From: Nitrosomonadales bacterium
GTDB lineage: Bacteria; Pseudomonadota; Gammaproteobacteria; Burkholderiales; Gallionellaceae
Direction: 5' to 3'
Assembly (NCBI GenBank): GCA_016234685.1
Contig: JACRAT010000016.1
Location: 1 to 64,000, forward strand
Length of the DNA stretch: 64,000 bases
This document shows positions 47,363 through 57,407 of the stretch, one piece after another. The number at the start of each line of letters is the position of its first letter. Within the stretch, counting starts at the first letter, position 1. The notes below the pieces were generated by a model that saw only the letters and a list, made by a program, of their open reading frames with translations, ran no database searches and was not told the DNA's origin. The position numbers were made by a program, and so were the translations under genes.

Positions 47363-50300
47363 ATGTTCCGCGTGTCCACTGGTAATTCCGCGCTGTCTGC
47401 CTTCCGTCTCGAAAAACTTCGTTCCGCTCTCCGTTCTGCCGCTCCTGAGATAGCCTTGCAGGATACCCGGCATTGGTATTTCACCGAGGTGAAGGCGACG
47501 GCTCTGGCTCATGGCGATGGTGCGTTGCTGGATCGAATCCTCGGGCTGGATGCGGCGTCGGGGGAGCCGAGTGGCTCCACGCATTGCCTGCGTCTGCTGG
47601 TCGTGCCGCGCTTAGGGACGATCTCGCCGTGGTCTTCCAAGGCGACCGACATCGCGCGCCACTGTGCCTTGCCGCAGATCGGGCGCATCGAGCGCGGCGT
47701 GGCGTATTACCTGCAAATGCCGGGCAACCGCGCATTGACCGATGTCGAGCGTCAGGCCGTGCTGCCGTTGCTGCACGACCGCATGACGGAATCGGTTCTG
47801 AGCGACTTTGATACAGCAGCGGGACTGATCTTTAAGCATGGTGAGCCGCAGCCGCTATCCCGCGTGGACATCCTGACGGGCGGAAACGCCGCGCTGGAAG
47901 TCGCCAACCGCGAACTCGGCTTGGCCTTGTCGCCGGACGAGATCGACTATCTGGTGGAGAACTTCACCAAGCTGCAACGCAATCCGACCGATGTCGAGCT
48001 GATGATGTTCGCGCAGGCCAACTCGGAACATTGCCGCCATAAAATATTCAATGCTGACTGGGTGATAGACGACGAAGCGCAAGCCATCTCGCTGTTCGGC
48101 ATGATCCGCAACACCCACAAACTGCATCCCGAAGGCACGGTGATCGCCTATTCGGACAACTCTTCCGTCATCGAGGGTGCTGAGATCGAGCGCTTCTATC
48201 CGCGTGCCGATGGCAGCTACGCTTACAGCAGCGAACTGACCCACACCTTGATGAAGGTCGAGACGCACAACCACCCGACCGCCATCGCGCCGTTCGCAGG
48301 CGCGGCCACCGGTTCCGGTGGCGAGATCCGCGACGAAGGTGCGACCGGCATCGGCTCCAAGCCCAAGGCGGGGCTGGCGGGGTTCTCGGTGTCGAACCTG
48401 AATATTCCGGGGTTTGTGCAGCCATGGGAGGTGTATGAGAAGGGGGAAGGGGGGAGGGAGAAGGGGAAAACCGGCGCTCCGCTTTTGAATTCACCCTTGA
48501 GCGCCGAAGGCGCGATCCCTTCTCCCTTCAACCCTTCCCAGGCTTACGGAAAACCCTCCCGCATTGTCTCTGCCCTACAGATCATGCTCGATGGCCCTAT
48601 CGGCAGCGCCGCGTTCAACAACGAATTCGGTCGCCCCAATCTGACCGGCTATTTCCGCACCTTTGAAGAGAGCGTGAACGGCGAGGTGCGCGGCTATCAC
48701 AAGCCCATCATGCTGGCGGGCGGGGTCGGCAGCATCGCAGCATCGCACACCCACAAGCACGACTTGCCGGAAGGGGCGCTGCTGATTCAACTCGGCGGCC
48801 CCGGCATGTTGATCGGTCTGGGCGGCGGTGCGGCATCCAGCATGGATACCGGCTCCAACGCCGAGAATCTGGACTTCGACTCGGTGCAGCGTGGCAACCC
48901 CGAGATGCAGCGCCGCGCGCAGGAGGTCATCGATCGCTGCTGGCAGATGGGCCACGACAATCCGATTCTTTCCATCCACGACGTTGGCGCGGGCGGCATC
49001 TCCAACGCGCTGCCGGAGTTGGTGCATGGCGGCGGCAAGGGCGCGCATTTCGAGCTGCGCAAGGTGCCGAACGAAGAGCGCGGCATGTCGCCGATGCAGG
49101 TTTGGAGCAACGAATCGCAAGAGCGTTATGTGCTGGCGATCCCGGCTGAACGCTTGGCCGAGTTCCAAGCGATGTGCGAACGCGAACGTTGCCCGTTCGC
49201 CGTGCTGGGCCATGCCATCAGCGAAGACCGCTTGGTGGTGCATGACGAAGAATTCAACAACGACGCAGTGGATATGCCGCTGTCCGTGCTGCTCGGCAAA
49301 CCGCCCAAGATGACGCGCAAGGTGGTACGCGAACAGGTGAAACTGCCTGCGTTCGACACCAGCGGAATCGACCTCAAAGATGCCGTCGAGCGCGTGCTGC
49401 GTCTGCCTTCCGTAGCCGACAAGACTTTTCTGATTTCGATCGGTGACCGCACGGTAGGCGGTTTCACTGCGCGCGATCAGATGGTCGGCCCGTGGCAAGT
49501 GCCGGTGGCCGATGTGGCCGTCACGTTGATGGGCTACAACACCTACCTCGGCGAAGCCTTTGCCATCGGCGAACGCACCCCCATCGCGGTACTCAACGCG
49601 CCAGCATCCGGCCGCATGGCCATCGGTGAGTCCATCACCAACATCGCCGCTGCGCGCATCGCCAAGATAGGCGACATCAAACTGTCCGCCAACTGGATGG
49701 CCGCAGCCGGTCACCACGGTGAAGACGCTGCACTGTTCGACACTGTTCAAGCGGTCGGCATGGAGTTGTGTCCGGCGCTGGGTATCAGCATCCCGGTGGG
49801 TAAAGATTCCATGAGCATGAAGACAACCTGGAAGGAGGGCGACGAGAGCAAGTCCGTCACCGCGCCGCTGTCGCTGATCGTCTCCGCCTTCGCTCCTACA
49901 TCGGATGCACGCGCCACGCTCACGCCGCAACTGGCCGACGATGCCGATACCCTCGTGCTGCTGATCGATCTGGGGCTGGGCAAGAACCGCCTCGGCGGCT
50001 CGGCGTTGGCGCAGGTGTACAAGCAGGTCGGCGATGTGGCACCAGACGTGGACGAAGCGCACAAGCTCAAGACTTTCTTCGAGGTGGTGCAGGGACTCAA
50101 TGCCGATGGCAAGCTGCTGGCCTACCACGACCGTTCCGATGGCGGCATGTTGGCGGCTTTGTGCGAGATGGCCTTTGCCTCGCACGTCGGCCTGAATGTC
50201 GAACTGGACGAGATGCGTGGCGACGATCTTTCCGTGCTGTTCAACGAAGAGTTGGGCGCGCTGGTGCAAGTTCGCCGTAGCGACCTGCCGCAGATACTGG

Positions 50301-51352
50301 ATCGTTGCTACGAGGCCGGGCTGGTCGAGATACATCCCGTTGCCACGCTGAACACCACCGGCCAACTGCGTATCGCCCGTCAGGGTGTGGCGCTGTATAC
50401 CGAAAGCGTGCAGAGCCTGCACCGTCTGTGGTCTGAAACCACGTATCGGATGCAAGCGCTGCGCGACAACCCGGCCTGCGCGCAGCAGGAATTCGATCGC
50501 ATCCTAGATGGCAACGATCCGGGGTTGCATGTAAAGCTGACTTACGATCCGAGTGAAAGTATCGCTCCGGCAATCTTGTCGGCGCGTCCCAAGATGGCCA
50601 TCCTGCGCGAACAAGGTGTCAACGGCCACGTCGAAATGGCCGCCGCCTTTGACCGTGCCGGTTTCGCTGCCGTGGATGTACACATGAGCGACATTGTCAG
50701 CGGTCGCGTCAAACTGGCTGATTTCAAAGGTATCGTCGCCTGTGGCGGCTTCTCTTACGGCGACGTGCTGGGGGCGGGCGAGGGCTGGGCAAAATCCATC
50801 CTGTTCAACCCGAAGGCGCGCGCCGAGTTTGAGGCTTTCTTCAAACGTAACGACACTTTTGCTCTCGGCGTGTGCAACGGTTGCCAGATGATGAGCAACC
50901 TGCACGAGATCATCCCCGGCGCAGAAAACTGGGCGCACTTCAGCCGCAACCAGTCCGAACAGTTCGAGGCACGCTTCGTGATGGTGGAAGTGCAGCAGTC
51001 GCCGTCCATCCTGTTCGACGGCATGGCCGGCAGCCGTATGCCCATCGTCGTCGCCCACGGCGAAGGTTATGCCGATTTCAACACCTCCGCCAAGCTGCAA
51101 GCAGCGCAACCGCTGATCTCGTTGCGCTACGTGGACAATTACGGCAATCCCACCGAGACCTACCCGCTCAACCCCAACGGCAGCCCGCAAGGCATCACCG
51201 GCCTCACCACCCCGGATGGTCGCTTCAGCATCATGATGCCGCACCCCGAACGGGTGTTCCGCGCTGTGCAGAACTCTTGGTATCCCAAGGGCTGGCAGGA
51301 GAACGGCGCTTGGCTGCGCATGTTCCAGAATGCTAGGAAGTGGGTGGGATAG
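47363..51352 (+). CDS. purL: Phosphoribosylformylglycinamidine synthase PurL, with a repeat-derived insertion
   Basis: Single-chain FGAM synthase of purine synthesis: N-terminal PurS-like part, two ATP-grasp-like FGAM halves and a C-terminal class I glutaminase ([12 protein letters not shown] with the nucleophile Cys, and HGEGYADF). The 1329 residues compare with 1295 in E. coli. The excess is mostly about 38 residues ([15 protein letters not shown]...NPSQA, about 359-396) between GFVQPWEVY and [13 protein letters not shown], encoded by a repeat element. The ATG at 47363 fits the family start [15 protein letters not shown]; the track's TTG start adds three residues. Confidence 0.96.
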   Translation: MFRVSTGNSALSAFRLEKLRSALRSAAPEIALQDTRHWYFTEVKATALAHGDGALLDRILGLDAASGEPSGSTHCLRLLVVPRLGTISPWSSKATDIARHCALPQIGRIERGVAYYLQMPGNRALTDVERQAVLPLLHDRMTESVLSDFDTAAGLIFKHGEPQPLSRVDILTGGNAALEVANRELGLALSPDEIDYLVENFTKLQRNPTDVELMMFAQANSEHCRHKIFNADWVIDDEAQAISLFGMIRNTHKLHPEGTVIAYSDNSSVIEGAEIERFYPRADGSYAYSSELTHTLMKVETHNHPTAIAPFAGAATGSGGEIRDEGATGIGSKPKAGLAGFSVSNLNIPGFVQPWEVYEKGEGGREKGKTGAPLLNSPLSAEGAIPSPFNPSQAYGKPSRIVSALQIMLDGPIGSAAFNNEFGRPNLTGYFRTFEESVNGEVRGYHKPIMLAGGVGSIAASHTHKHDLPEGALLIQLGGPGMLIGLGGGAASSMDTGSNAENLDFDSVQRGNPEMQRRAQEVIDRCWQMGHDNPILSIHDVGAGGISNALPELVHGGGKGAHFELRKVPNEERGMSPMQVWSNESQERYVLAIPAERLAEFQAMCERERCPFAVLGHAISEDRLVVHDEEFNNDAVDMPLSVLLGKPPKMTRKVVREQVKLPAFDTSGIDLKDAVERVLRLPSVADKTFLISIGDRTVGGFTARDQMVGPWQVPVADVAVTLMGYNTYLGEAFAIGERTPIAVLNAPASGRMAIGESITNIAAARIAKIGDIKLSANWMAAAGHHGEDAALFDTVQAVGMELCPALGISIPVGKDSMSMKTTWKEGDESKSVTAPLSLIVSAFAPTSDARATLTPQLADDADTLVLLIDLGLGKNRLGGSALAQVYKQVGDVAPDVDEAHKLKTFFEVVQGLNADGKLLAYHDRSDGGMLAALCEMAFASHVGLNVELDEMRGDDLSVLFNEELGALVQVRRSDLPQILDRCYEAGLVEIHPVATLNTTGQLRIARQGVALYTESVQSLHRLWSETTYRMQALRDNPACAQQEFDRILDGNDPGLHVKLTYDPSESIAPAILSARPKMAILREQGVNGHVEMAAAFDRAGFAAVDVHMSDIVSGRVKLADFKGIVACGGFSYGDVLGAGEGWAKSILFNPKARAEFEAFFKRNDTFALGVCNGCQMMSNLHEIIPGAENWAHFSRNQSEQFEARFVMVEVQQSPSILFDGMAGSRMPIVVAHGEGYADFNTSAKLQAAQPLISLRYVDNYGNPTETYPLNPNGSPQGITGLTTPDGRFSIMMPHPERVFRAVQNSWYPKGWQENGAWLRMFQNARKWVG
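48439..48541. repeat. A/G-rich inverted repeat element inside purL
   Basis: GAGAAGGGGGAAGGGGGGAG at the left and CCCTTCTCCCTTCAACCCTT at the right are near-inverse. It resembles the iscS-iscU element (34537-34636) and is kept in frame. Confidence 0.82.
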
Positions 51353-51373
51353 AAGCTATCTCAGGCAGGAAAG

Positions 51374-51399
51374 CAAAGGCGATCGGAAGGTCGCCTTTG
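51374..51399 (+). terminator. purL terminator
   Basis: CAAAGGCGA pairs with TCGCCTTTG around an 8-nt loop, 22 nt after the stop. Rest of the 51400-51617 gap: a possible short frame ending at 51567 that I do not count as a gene, and the GTG start region of the next gene. Confidence 0.7.
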
Positions 51400-51617
51400 T
51401 TATCCCAGTCGGAAATTGTGGTTATCCTCGGTTTTTTTGCTGCGCTACTTTCCTGCCTCCTTGGCTGTTCTTTCTATCCACTTACCCATGTTGGTGTATC
51501 CATCAGCATCAATCCAGTCATAGGTGCGGGGCTGGGTGATTTTCGTTGGCTGGCTTATCCCTCGTAATAATTAAAGGTACAATTTGCCGGGTTTGAGCAA
51601 CGAAACTGGATGAACTC

Positions 51618-53036
51618 GTGATTAAAAAAATACTCGTCGCCAACCGGGGGGAGATCGCCGTACGTATCGTGCGGGCGTGCTCCGAAATGGGTATCAAGTC
51701 GGTCGCCATCTATACGGATGCAGATCGTCATGCTTTGCATGTGAAGAAGGCCGATGAGGCCTATCACCTCGGCTCTGAGCCGGTCGCCGGCTATCTGAAT
51801 GCCCATAACATTGTGAATATCGCAGTCACCTCTGGGTGTGATGCGCTGCATCCGGGTTATGGTTTCTTATCGGAGAATCCCGAGTTGGCGGAGATCTGCG
51901 CGCGGCGCGGAATCAAGTTCATCGGGCCGAATGCGGATGTGATCCGCCAGATGGGCGACAAGATTCAGGCACGTAACGCTATGATAATGGCGGGGATTCC
52001 TTGTGTGCCGGGCAGCGAAGGCAATCTGGAGAATGTCGAAGAGGCGGTGGCGCTGGCTGGTCAGATCGGCTATCCGGTGATGCTCAAAGCCACCAACGGC
52101 GGTGGCGGGCGCGGCATCCGCCGCTGCGACAATGAGAAAGAGCTGCTCACTAATTACGACCGGGTGATCTCCGAAGCCAGCAAGGCGTTCGGCAAGCCGG
52201 AAGTGTTCATGGAAAAGTGCGTGGTGAATCCGCGCCACATCGAAGTGCAGATCCTCGCCGACAGTCAGGGCAGTGTGATCCATCTGTTCGAACGCGATTG
52301 CTCTATCCAGCGCCGTAATCAGAAGCTGATCGAGATCGCCCCTTCGCCGCAGCTCAATCAGGCACAGCGCGAGTACATCGGCAGCTTGGCGGTGAAGGCC
52401 GCCGAGGCGGTGGGTTACGAGAACGCCGGTACGGTGGAGTTCTTGCTCGATCAGGACGATACCTTCTATTTCATGGAGATGAACACCCGCGTGCAGGTGG
52501 AACACACCATCACCGAGGCCATCACCGGTATCGACATCGTGCAGGAGCAGATACGCATCGCCGATGGTCTGCCGCTGCAATACAAGCAGGAGGATGTGCA
52601 GTTTCGTGGCTACGCGATGGAATTCCGCATCAATGCGGAAGACCCGAAGAACGGCTTCTTGCCCAGCTTCGGCAAGATCACCCGTTACTATGCGCCCGGC
52701 GGCCCCGGTGTGCGTATCGATGCGGCGATGTACAGTGGCTATGTCATTCCGCCGTATTTCGACTCAATGTGCGCCAAGCTCACCGTCTGGGCGCTGACTT
52801 GGGACGGCGTGGTCGAGCGCGGTCGTCGCGCACTGAGCGACATGGTGGTGTACGGTGTAAAGACGACCATTCCCTATTACCAAGAGATCCTGAAGCACCC
52901 GGATTTTCGCGGAGCGAACTTCAATACCGGATTCGTGGAATCGCACCCGGAACTGATCGACTACGTCACGCAGATTCCACCGGAACTCCGGGCGGCTGCC
53001 ATCGCGGCAGCGATCGCGGCGCACGAAGGCATCTAA
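51618..53036 (+). CDS. Biotin carboxylase subunit, probably of a two-subunit pyruvate carboxylase
   Basis: ATP-dependent carboxylation of biotin. The 472 residues have the ATP-grasp fold: KKILVANRGEIAVRIVRA, LHPGYGFLSEN, KATNGGGGRGIRR, ERDCSIQRRNQKLIEIAPSP and EMNTRVQVEHTITEAITGID. It starts on GTG at 51618 (VIKKILVANRG). The partner carboxyltransferase follows 24 nt downstream, which points to pyruvate carboxylation (PycA) over fatty-acid AccC. Acetyl-CoA carboxylase use cannot be excluded. Confidence 0.9.
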   Translation: MIKKILVANRGEIAVRIVRACSEMGIKSVAIYTDADRHALHVKKADEAYHLGSEPVAGYLNAHNIVNIAVTSGCDALHPGYGFLSENPELAEICARRGIKFIGPNADVIRQMGDKIQARNAMIMAGIPCVPGSEGNLENVEEAVALAGQIGYPVMLKATNGGGGRGIRRCDNEKELLTNYDRVISEASKAFGKPEVFMEKCVVNPRHIEVQILADSQGSVIHLFERDCSIQRRNQKLIEIAPSPQLNQAQREYIGSLAVKAAEAVGYENAGTVEFLLDQDDTFYFMEMNTRVQVEHTITEAITGIDIVQEQIRIADGLPLQYKQEDVQFRGYAMEFRINAEDPKNGFLPSFGKITRYYAPGGPGVRIDAAMYSGYVIPPYFDSMCAKLTVWALTWDGVVERGRRALSDMVVYGVKTTIPYYQEILKHPDFRGANFNTGFVESHPELIDYVTQIPPELRAAAIAAAIAAHEGI

Positions 53037-53060
53037 CTCAATCTACACAAAGCTCAAATC

Positions 53061-54902
53061 ATGGCAAAGACACATATCTCCGAACTGGTCCTGCGCGACG
53101 GTCATCAATCCATGATTGCTACACGTATGCGCACCGACGACATGCTGCCCATCTGTGCCAAGCTGGATAGCATCGGTTTTTGGTCGCTGGAAGCCTGGGG
53201 TGGGGCGACTTTCGACTCCTGTGTGCGCTTCCTCAAGGAAGACCCGTGGGAGCGATTGAAGAAGCTGCGTCAAGCGTTGCCGAACACGCGCATCCAGATG
53301 TTGCTGCGCGGTCAGAACTTGCTCGGTTATCGCCATTATTCAGACGACGTGGTGCGCGCTTTCGTCGGTAAAGCTGCCGACAATGGCGTGGATGTGTTCC
53401 GCGTGTTCGATGCGATGAACGACATGCGCAATCTGCGCGTCTCCATCGAAGCGGTGAAAAAGTCGGGCAAACATGCCGAAGGCTGTATCAGTTACACCAC
53501 CAGCCCGGTGCATGACATTCCGCAGTTCGTCAATCTGGCTTGCGAGTTGGAGGCGATGGGCTGCGACACCATCGCCATCAAGGATATGGCCGGGCTGCTC
53601 ACACCTTACGCCACTTTCGAGCTGGTTAAGGCATTGCGGGCGGCGGTCAGTCTGCCCATCCATCTGCACAGCCATTCCACCTCCGGTTTGTCCGCCATGT
53701 GTTTCCTCAAGGCGGTGGAGGCGGGCGCGACCATGCTGGATACCTGCAATTCTTCGTTCGGCGAGGGTGCTAGCCACTCTTCGACCGAAAGTATCGTCGC
53801 CGCTTTGCGCGGTACAGAATACGACACCGGGCTGGATCTGGGGGCGTTGCAAGAGATCACCGCCTATTTCACCGAGGTGCGCAAGAAATACTGGCAGTTC
53901 GAGAGCGCCTTCACCGGCGTGGATACGCGCGTGCTGGTCAATCACGTCCCCGGCGGAATGATCTCTAATATGAGCAACCAGCTCAAAGAGTTGGATGCGC
54001 TCAGCCGTATGAACGAAGTGCTGAAAGAGATCCCGCGTGTGCGCGAAGATCTGGGCTATCCACCGCTGGTCACGCCCACCTCGCAGATCGTCGGCACGCA
54101 GGCGGTGTTGAACGTGCTGGCGGGATCGCGCTATAAGTCTGTCACCAACGAAGTTAAGAACTATCTGCTCGGCCAGTATGGCAAAGCACCCGGCAAGGTC
54201 AACGAGCACATCAAAAATATGGTGGTCGGTGATGCCGTCGTCATCACCGCGCGTCCGGCTGATCTGTTGCTGGACGAGATGGATCGGCTCAAGACCGAGA
54301 GCGAAGATTTCGCCAAGAGCGAGGAAGATGTGCTGACTTACGCCATGTTCCCCGATCTGGCGATGACCTTTCTGCAAGAGCGCAACGCCAACACCTTGAA
54401 GCCGGAAGTCTTGTTGCCCAAGGAAGCGGCAGCGTCCAGTTCGGAGCGCTATGCACCGAACGAATTCAAAGTCACCCTGCATGGAGAGACCTTTCACATC
54501 AAGCTCACCGGTAGTGGGCAACACGGCGAGGCGCAACGTCCGTTCTATGTCTCGGTCGATGGCATCTCCGAAGAGGTGATCATCGAAACCCTGAATGAGA
54601 TCGAAGTCTCGGGCGGCAAGAGCAAGGGTAAGAAGAAATCGGCTACCGCCGCATCAGCTTCCAACCGCCCACGTCCTTCGCACAAGGGCTGTGTCACCAC
54701 CGCCATGCCGGGGACTATCGTCGAGGTGAAGGCCAAGATCGGAGACAAGGTCGAAGCGGGCGACGGACTACTGGTGATCGAAGCCATGAAGATGGAGAAC
54801 GAGATTCAGGCACCGCAAAGCGGTATTGTGGTCAGCGTCCACGTCAAGAAAGGTGACAGCGTCGCCCCGGATGAGACTCTGGTTGAGATTCAAGGCGACT
54901 GA
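53061..54902 (+). CDS. Carboxyltransferase-biotinyl subunit (PycB/OadA type)
   Basis: 613 residues: an HMGL-like TIM-barrel carboxyltransferase (LRDGHQSMIATRMRTDDML, GGATFDSCVRFL, VFDAMNDMRN, KDMAGLLTPY, HLHSHSTSG), then the conserved linker and a C-terminal biotinyl domain with EAMKMENEI (biotin at the Lys of MKM). No OadB/OadG membrane subunits are adjacent, so it is more likely a pyruvate carboxylase than a sodium-pumping decarboxylase. It would make oxaloacetate for the TCA cycle and biosynthesis. Confidence 0.9.
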   Translation: MAKTHISELVLRDGHQSMIATRMRTDDMLPICAKLDSIGFWSLEAWGGATFDSCVRFLKEDPWERLKKLRQALPNTRIQMLLRGQNLLGYRHYSDDVVRAFVGKAADNGVDVFRVFDAMNDMRNLRVSIEAVKKSGKHAEGCISYTTSPVHDIPQFVNLACELEAMGCDTIAIKDMAGLLTPYATFELVKALRAAVSLPIHLHSHSTSGLSAMCFLKAVEAGATMLDTCNSSFGEGASHSSTESIVAALRGTEYDTGLDLGALQEITAYFTEVRKKYWQFESAFTGVDTRVLVNHVPGGMISNMSNQLKELDALSRMNEVLKEIPRVREDLGYPPLVTPTSQIVGTQAVLNVLAGSRYKSVTNEVKNYLLGQYGKAPGKVNEHIKNMVVGDAVVITARPADLLLDEMDRLKTESEDFAKSEEDVLTYAMFPDLAMTFLQERNANTLKPEVLLPKEAAASSSERYAPNEFKVTLHGETFHIKLTGSGQHGEAQRPFYVSVDGISEEVIIETLNEIEVSGGKSKGKKKSATAASASNRPRPSHKGCVTTAMPGTIVEVKAKIGDKVEAGDGLLVIEAMKMENEIQAPQSGIVVSVHVKKGDSVAPDETLVEIQGD

Positions 54903-54912
54903 AAAAAGAAAC

Positions 54913-54940
54913 GCCGCCCGAATCATCAGGAACGGGCGGC
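54913..54940 (+). terminator. GC-rich hairpin after the carboxyltransferase gene
   Basis: GCCGCCCG pairs with CGGGCGGC around a 12-nt loop, 10 nt after the stop. Confidence 0.6.
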
Positions 54941-54952
54941 ATCTTAAGCAGG

Positions 54953-54980
54953 AAAAGGCGGTCGAATGGTCGCCTTTTTT
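54953..54980 (+). terminator. Intrinsic terminator
   Basis: AAAAGGCG pairs with CGCCTTTT around a 10-nt loop and ends in T6. It is similar in style to the purL terminator and serves the carboxylase operon; it may also protect the minus-strand gene. Confidence 0.8.
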
Positions 54981-54991
54981 GCACTGGATAG

Positions 54992-55162
54992 TTAGATCGA
55001 CAGCGGCTTGCGGCTGGCTTCAGCGTATTTCAACAGCCAAGTCTGGGTGTTTTGTCGAGACTGCGCCAATTCGGTCTGCAAGCGCTGCACCATTGCCTTG
55101 TGTGCCTCGACCTCGGCGGACAACTTTTGAACCAATGTACTGGGGGGGGCTTTCTTGGACAT
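54992..55162 (-). CDS. Small coiled-coil protein, unknown
   Basis: 56 residues from the ATG at 55162 with GGAG before it: MSKKAPPSTLVQKLSAEVEAHKAMVQRLQTEL followed by a heptad-like AQSRQNTQTWLLKYAEASRK. A single amphipathic helix is expected. It stands between two terminators, so it would be its own unit. Family not recognised. Confidence 0.5.
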   Translation of the reverse strand: MSKKAPPSTLVQKLSAEVEAHKAMVQRLQTELAQSRQNTQTWLLKYAEASRKPLSI

Positions 55163-55268
55163 TTTTCGATCTCCGTTAAATTTGGTTGCCACGATGCATC
55201 TGGCAGGCAATCAACGCGGGACGAATTTGGTCGGTTGACAGCGGATCAACAGAATTTTGAGTCTTTAA

Positions 55269-55299
55269 AAGGCTAGGGCCGCGAGACGGCCTTAGCCTT
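55269..55299. terminator. Bidirectional terminator between the small ORF and the HDOD gene
   Basis: AAGGCTAGGGCCG and CGGCCTTAGCCTT pair over 13 positions (one G-T) around CGAGA. On the minus strand it follows the HDOD gene. Confidence 0.7.
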
Positions 55300-55318
55300 C
55301 AAAGCAGCGTCCATCCGA

Positions 55319-56167
55319 TCAGGTGAGGGCGTCGGTCAGGGCTTCTTGGAAGACATACAGATCGTCCTCGGTCAGGCCGAAGTGGGCGACGGACATGTCG
55401 AACAGCGAGCCGTTCTCGATGTCGGTCTCGCCCAGCAGATCGGCGACCAGTCGTTCGGCCAGATGCACGGTAGCCATCAGGCCCAACTCCTCTTTCGAGA
55501 CGAACTTCAGTTCGTGGTCGTAGGATTCTTCATCATGGTGATGGCGAATGGCGCGGGCGATGTTCTGCGGCAGATTCCAGTTGTTGGCGAGCAACCCGCC
55601 GACGATGGCGTGGTTGCAGTTGTAGCGCTCCATTTCGGTTTGAGGCAGGCTCAGTCCGTTGGTCTTTACCTCGATCATCATCTTGGTATAGTCGCCGAAG
55701 CGTTTCATCATCACAGGGATGGCGGCATCGTGGAACAGGGCATACGAATAAGCCGTATCAGCCTGAACGCCGCGTAATCTGCGGGCCAGTAGCCCGGCGG
55801 CGCTGGCTACCGTGCCGGCGCGATTCCAGAATTGTTCGAGAAAAGCCGTGGGCAGATCGCGGCTCATACTGGCGCGCAAGGCGGCGGCTACCACGACGCA
55901 GACGATGTTGCGGGTGCCGAGCCGGCTCACCGCCATAGGCACATTGGCGACCGGTGCGCCGCGCAGGAAGTGTGCTGAGTTGGCCAGCTTGATGGTGAAC
56001 GCCGCCATACCGACATCGCTGGATATGACGCGGGAGAGCTTGGCTAAATCCGGGTCGTCTTTTTGAGCTTCCGTCATCACCTCGGTCACGACTGCCGGGC
56101 AGGAGGGAATCTCGATGGTGGCTAGAGTGTGATGAATCTCGTCGAAAGACAACTCGTGCGTAGTCAT
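55319..56167 (-). CDS. HDOD-domain signalling protein
   Basis: 282 residues forming one HDOD domain, the non-catalytic relative of HD-GYP seen in signalling networks. Blocks include IPSCPAVVTEVMTEAQKDDPDLAKLSRVISSDVGMAAFTIKLANSA and AIRHHHDEESYD; most of the HD catalytic residues are absent, as usual. It has no fused output domain. Several cyclic-di-GMP proteins are nearby, but a link is not shown. A 206-bp gap upstream (56168-56373) holds only the terminator at 56334. Confidence 0.88.
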   Translation of the reverse strand: MTTHELSFDEIHHTLATIEIPSCPAVVTEVMTEAQKDDPDLAKLSRVISSDVGMAAFTIKLANSAHFLRGAPVANVPMAVSRLGTRNIVCVVVAAALRASMSRDLPTAFLEQFWNRAGTVASAAGLLARRLRGVQADTAYSYALFHDAAIPVMMKRFGDYTKMMIEVKTNGLSLPQTEMERYNCNHAIVGGLLANNWNLPQNIARAIRHHHDEESYDHELKFVSKEELGLMATVHLAERLVADLLGETDIENGSLFDMSVAHFGLTEDDLYVFQEALTDALT

Positions 56168-56333
56168 GGCTATCCTGTAGAGAGGGTTACTAAGCCGTGC
56201 CGACCAAAGCCGGTGCGATATTGTTTGGATGAATCCTACTCCGTAAGCAGCGAATACGGTATCGGATTATTCCTACTTTTGATGGTGGGCGGTAACAAAG
56301 TCGCAGCGTAGGCAAGCGAGATACTGCATGAAA

Positions 56334-56354
56334 AAGCCACCTGTCAGGTGGCTT
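56334..56354 (-). terminator. Terminator of the cytochrome b561 gene
   Basis: AAGCCACCT-GTC-AGGTGGCTT; on the minus strand the right side is followed by T5 (GGCTTTTTC). Confidence 0.8.
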
Positions 56355-56373
56355 CTTGGGGAGCAACGAGTGC

Positions 56374-56922
56374 TTAATCTTTCTTGCAGCTTCCGCCCTT
56401 ACAGCGCAGGGAGATGCGATCCATGATGCCGTCTTTCAGCACCACTTGGTGGAACAGCGCAGCCAGAACGTGCAGAGCGACGAGTGCCAGCAGGATGGTG
56501 ATGATGGCAGCGTGAGCTTCGTGGGCGGTGAGTGGCTCCAAGTCAGGCAGCTTGCTGACATCGCCTGCTTCGATCGCCGCACCCAAGCCGGAGGTGGATT
56601 TCATCACGATGCCGCTGATCGGCAAAGCCAGCAATACCAGATACAGCAAGCCTTTGACGGCCAGTGCGGCCTTGGTGGCAAGGGCGCTGCCGGGCAATGC
56701 GGGGGGCGTACCATCCTTGATGATGAAATAGATGCGCGCGATAGTTAGCCACAGGACGATGTCGCCCAACCAGAAGTGGAAAGGGTAGAGCGCCATTTTT
56801 TCAGCGCCTTGGGTAAGTCTGTCCATCTCATCCAACTCATGCCCCAGATAGAAGGCGGCGATCACCAGGAATAGGGTCAGCCAGTGGATGATGATTTGGC
56901 GTTTGCTGAATTTGTCTTGCAT
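56374..56922 (-). CDS. Cytochrome b561 family protein
   Basis: Dihaem inner-membrane cytochrome of the bacterial b561 type, with about four helices in 182 residues. Histidines that may bind haem appear in IIIHWLTLFLVIAAFYLGHE, PFHFWLGDIVLW and the late AHEAHAAIITILLALVALHVLAALFHQ. The electron donor is unknown; members oxidise ubiquinol or serve as haem anchors. The next gene upstream encodes a Spy-like periplasmic protein 54 nt away. Confidence 0.88.
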   Translation of the reverse strand: MQDKFSKRQIIIHWLTLFLVIAAFYLGHELDEMDRLTQGAEKMALYPFHFWLGDIVLWLTIARIYFIIKDGTPPALPGSALATKAALAVKGLLYLVLLALPISGIVMKSTSGLGAAIEAGDVSKLPDLEPLTAHEAHAAIITILLALVALHVLAALFHQVVLKDGIMDRISLRCKGGSCKKD

Positions 56923-56976
56923 TAAAGTCTCCGTGAGTAAAGTGAATCTGATTGCGGGCGCGATTCTACCCGAGAA

Positions 56977-57375
56977 TCATTTCTTATTTGTTTCGCTGCT
57001 CTTCTTGGGGGCGCAATCGTCGTGATGCTGACGCAATTGCTGGCCCAGCGTCTTTTGCTGTTGCGGGCTGAGTTTTTCATAGAACGCTTGGAATTCGGCT
57101 TCGCTCTCGGTGCGATCCTGTTGGTGACGCTCCATCAGTTCGCGCATCTCTTGATGGTGCTTCTCTTCGCGCGCCGAGTTGTGTTCTTGCAGCGCCTGCC
57201 AGACGGATTCTTGCTCAGGCGACAACTTTAGCGCGTCATGCAGTTTTTGCTGCGGGGCTGCGATGGGTTCCAGCTTTCCCTGATGGTGGCCGGGTTCGGA
57301 GGGAGGGCAGGCGAGGGCTGCGCCGCAAGAGAAGGAGGCTGTCATCAGGCCAGCCAATAGAATATGTGAGTTCAT
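56977..57375 (-). CDS. Spy/CpxP-like (LTXXQ) periplasmic protein
   Basis: 132 residues with a signal peptide (MNSHILLAGLMTASFSCGAALA) and a helical, His/Gln/Glu-rich mature part. Two LTXXQ-like motifs are visible (KLSPEQESVWQAL and KLSPQQQKTLGQQL), as in Spy and CpxP, which act as periplasmic chaperones or metal-stress proteins. The ATG at 57375 has AAGGAG upstream; the track's longer start is not supported. Confidence 0.8.
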   Translation of the reverse strand: MNSHILLAGLMTASFSCGAALACPPSEPGHHQGKLEPIAAPQQKLHDALKLSPEQESVWQALQEHNSAREEKHHQEMRELMERHQQDRTESEAEFQAFYEKLSPQQQKTLGQQLRQHHDDCAPKKSSETNKK

Positions 57376-57407
57376 GGTGTCTCCTTGAGATAGAGGTTGC
57401 GTTGAAT

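Noticed and set aside
51340-51567. 75-residue ORF after purL with a hydrophobic stretch and LLGC
   Set aside because: The lipobox-like motif is suggestive, but the frame starts inside purL, crosses its terminator and has no convincing start. Not supported.
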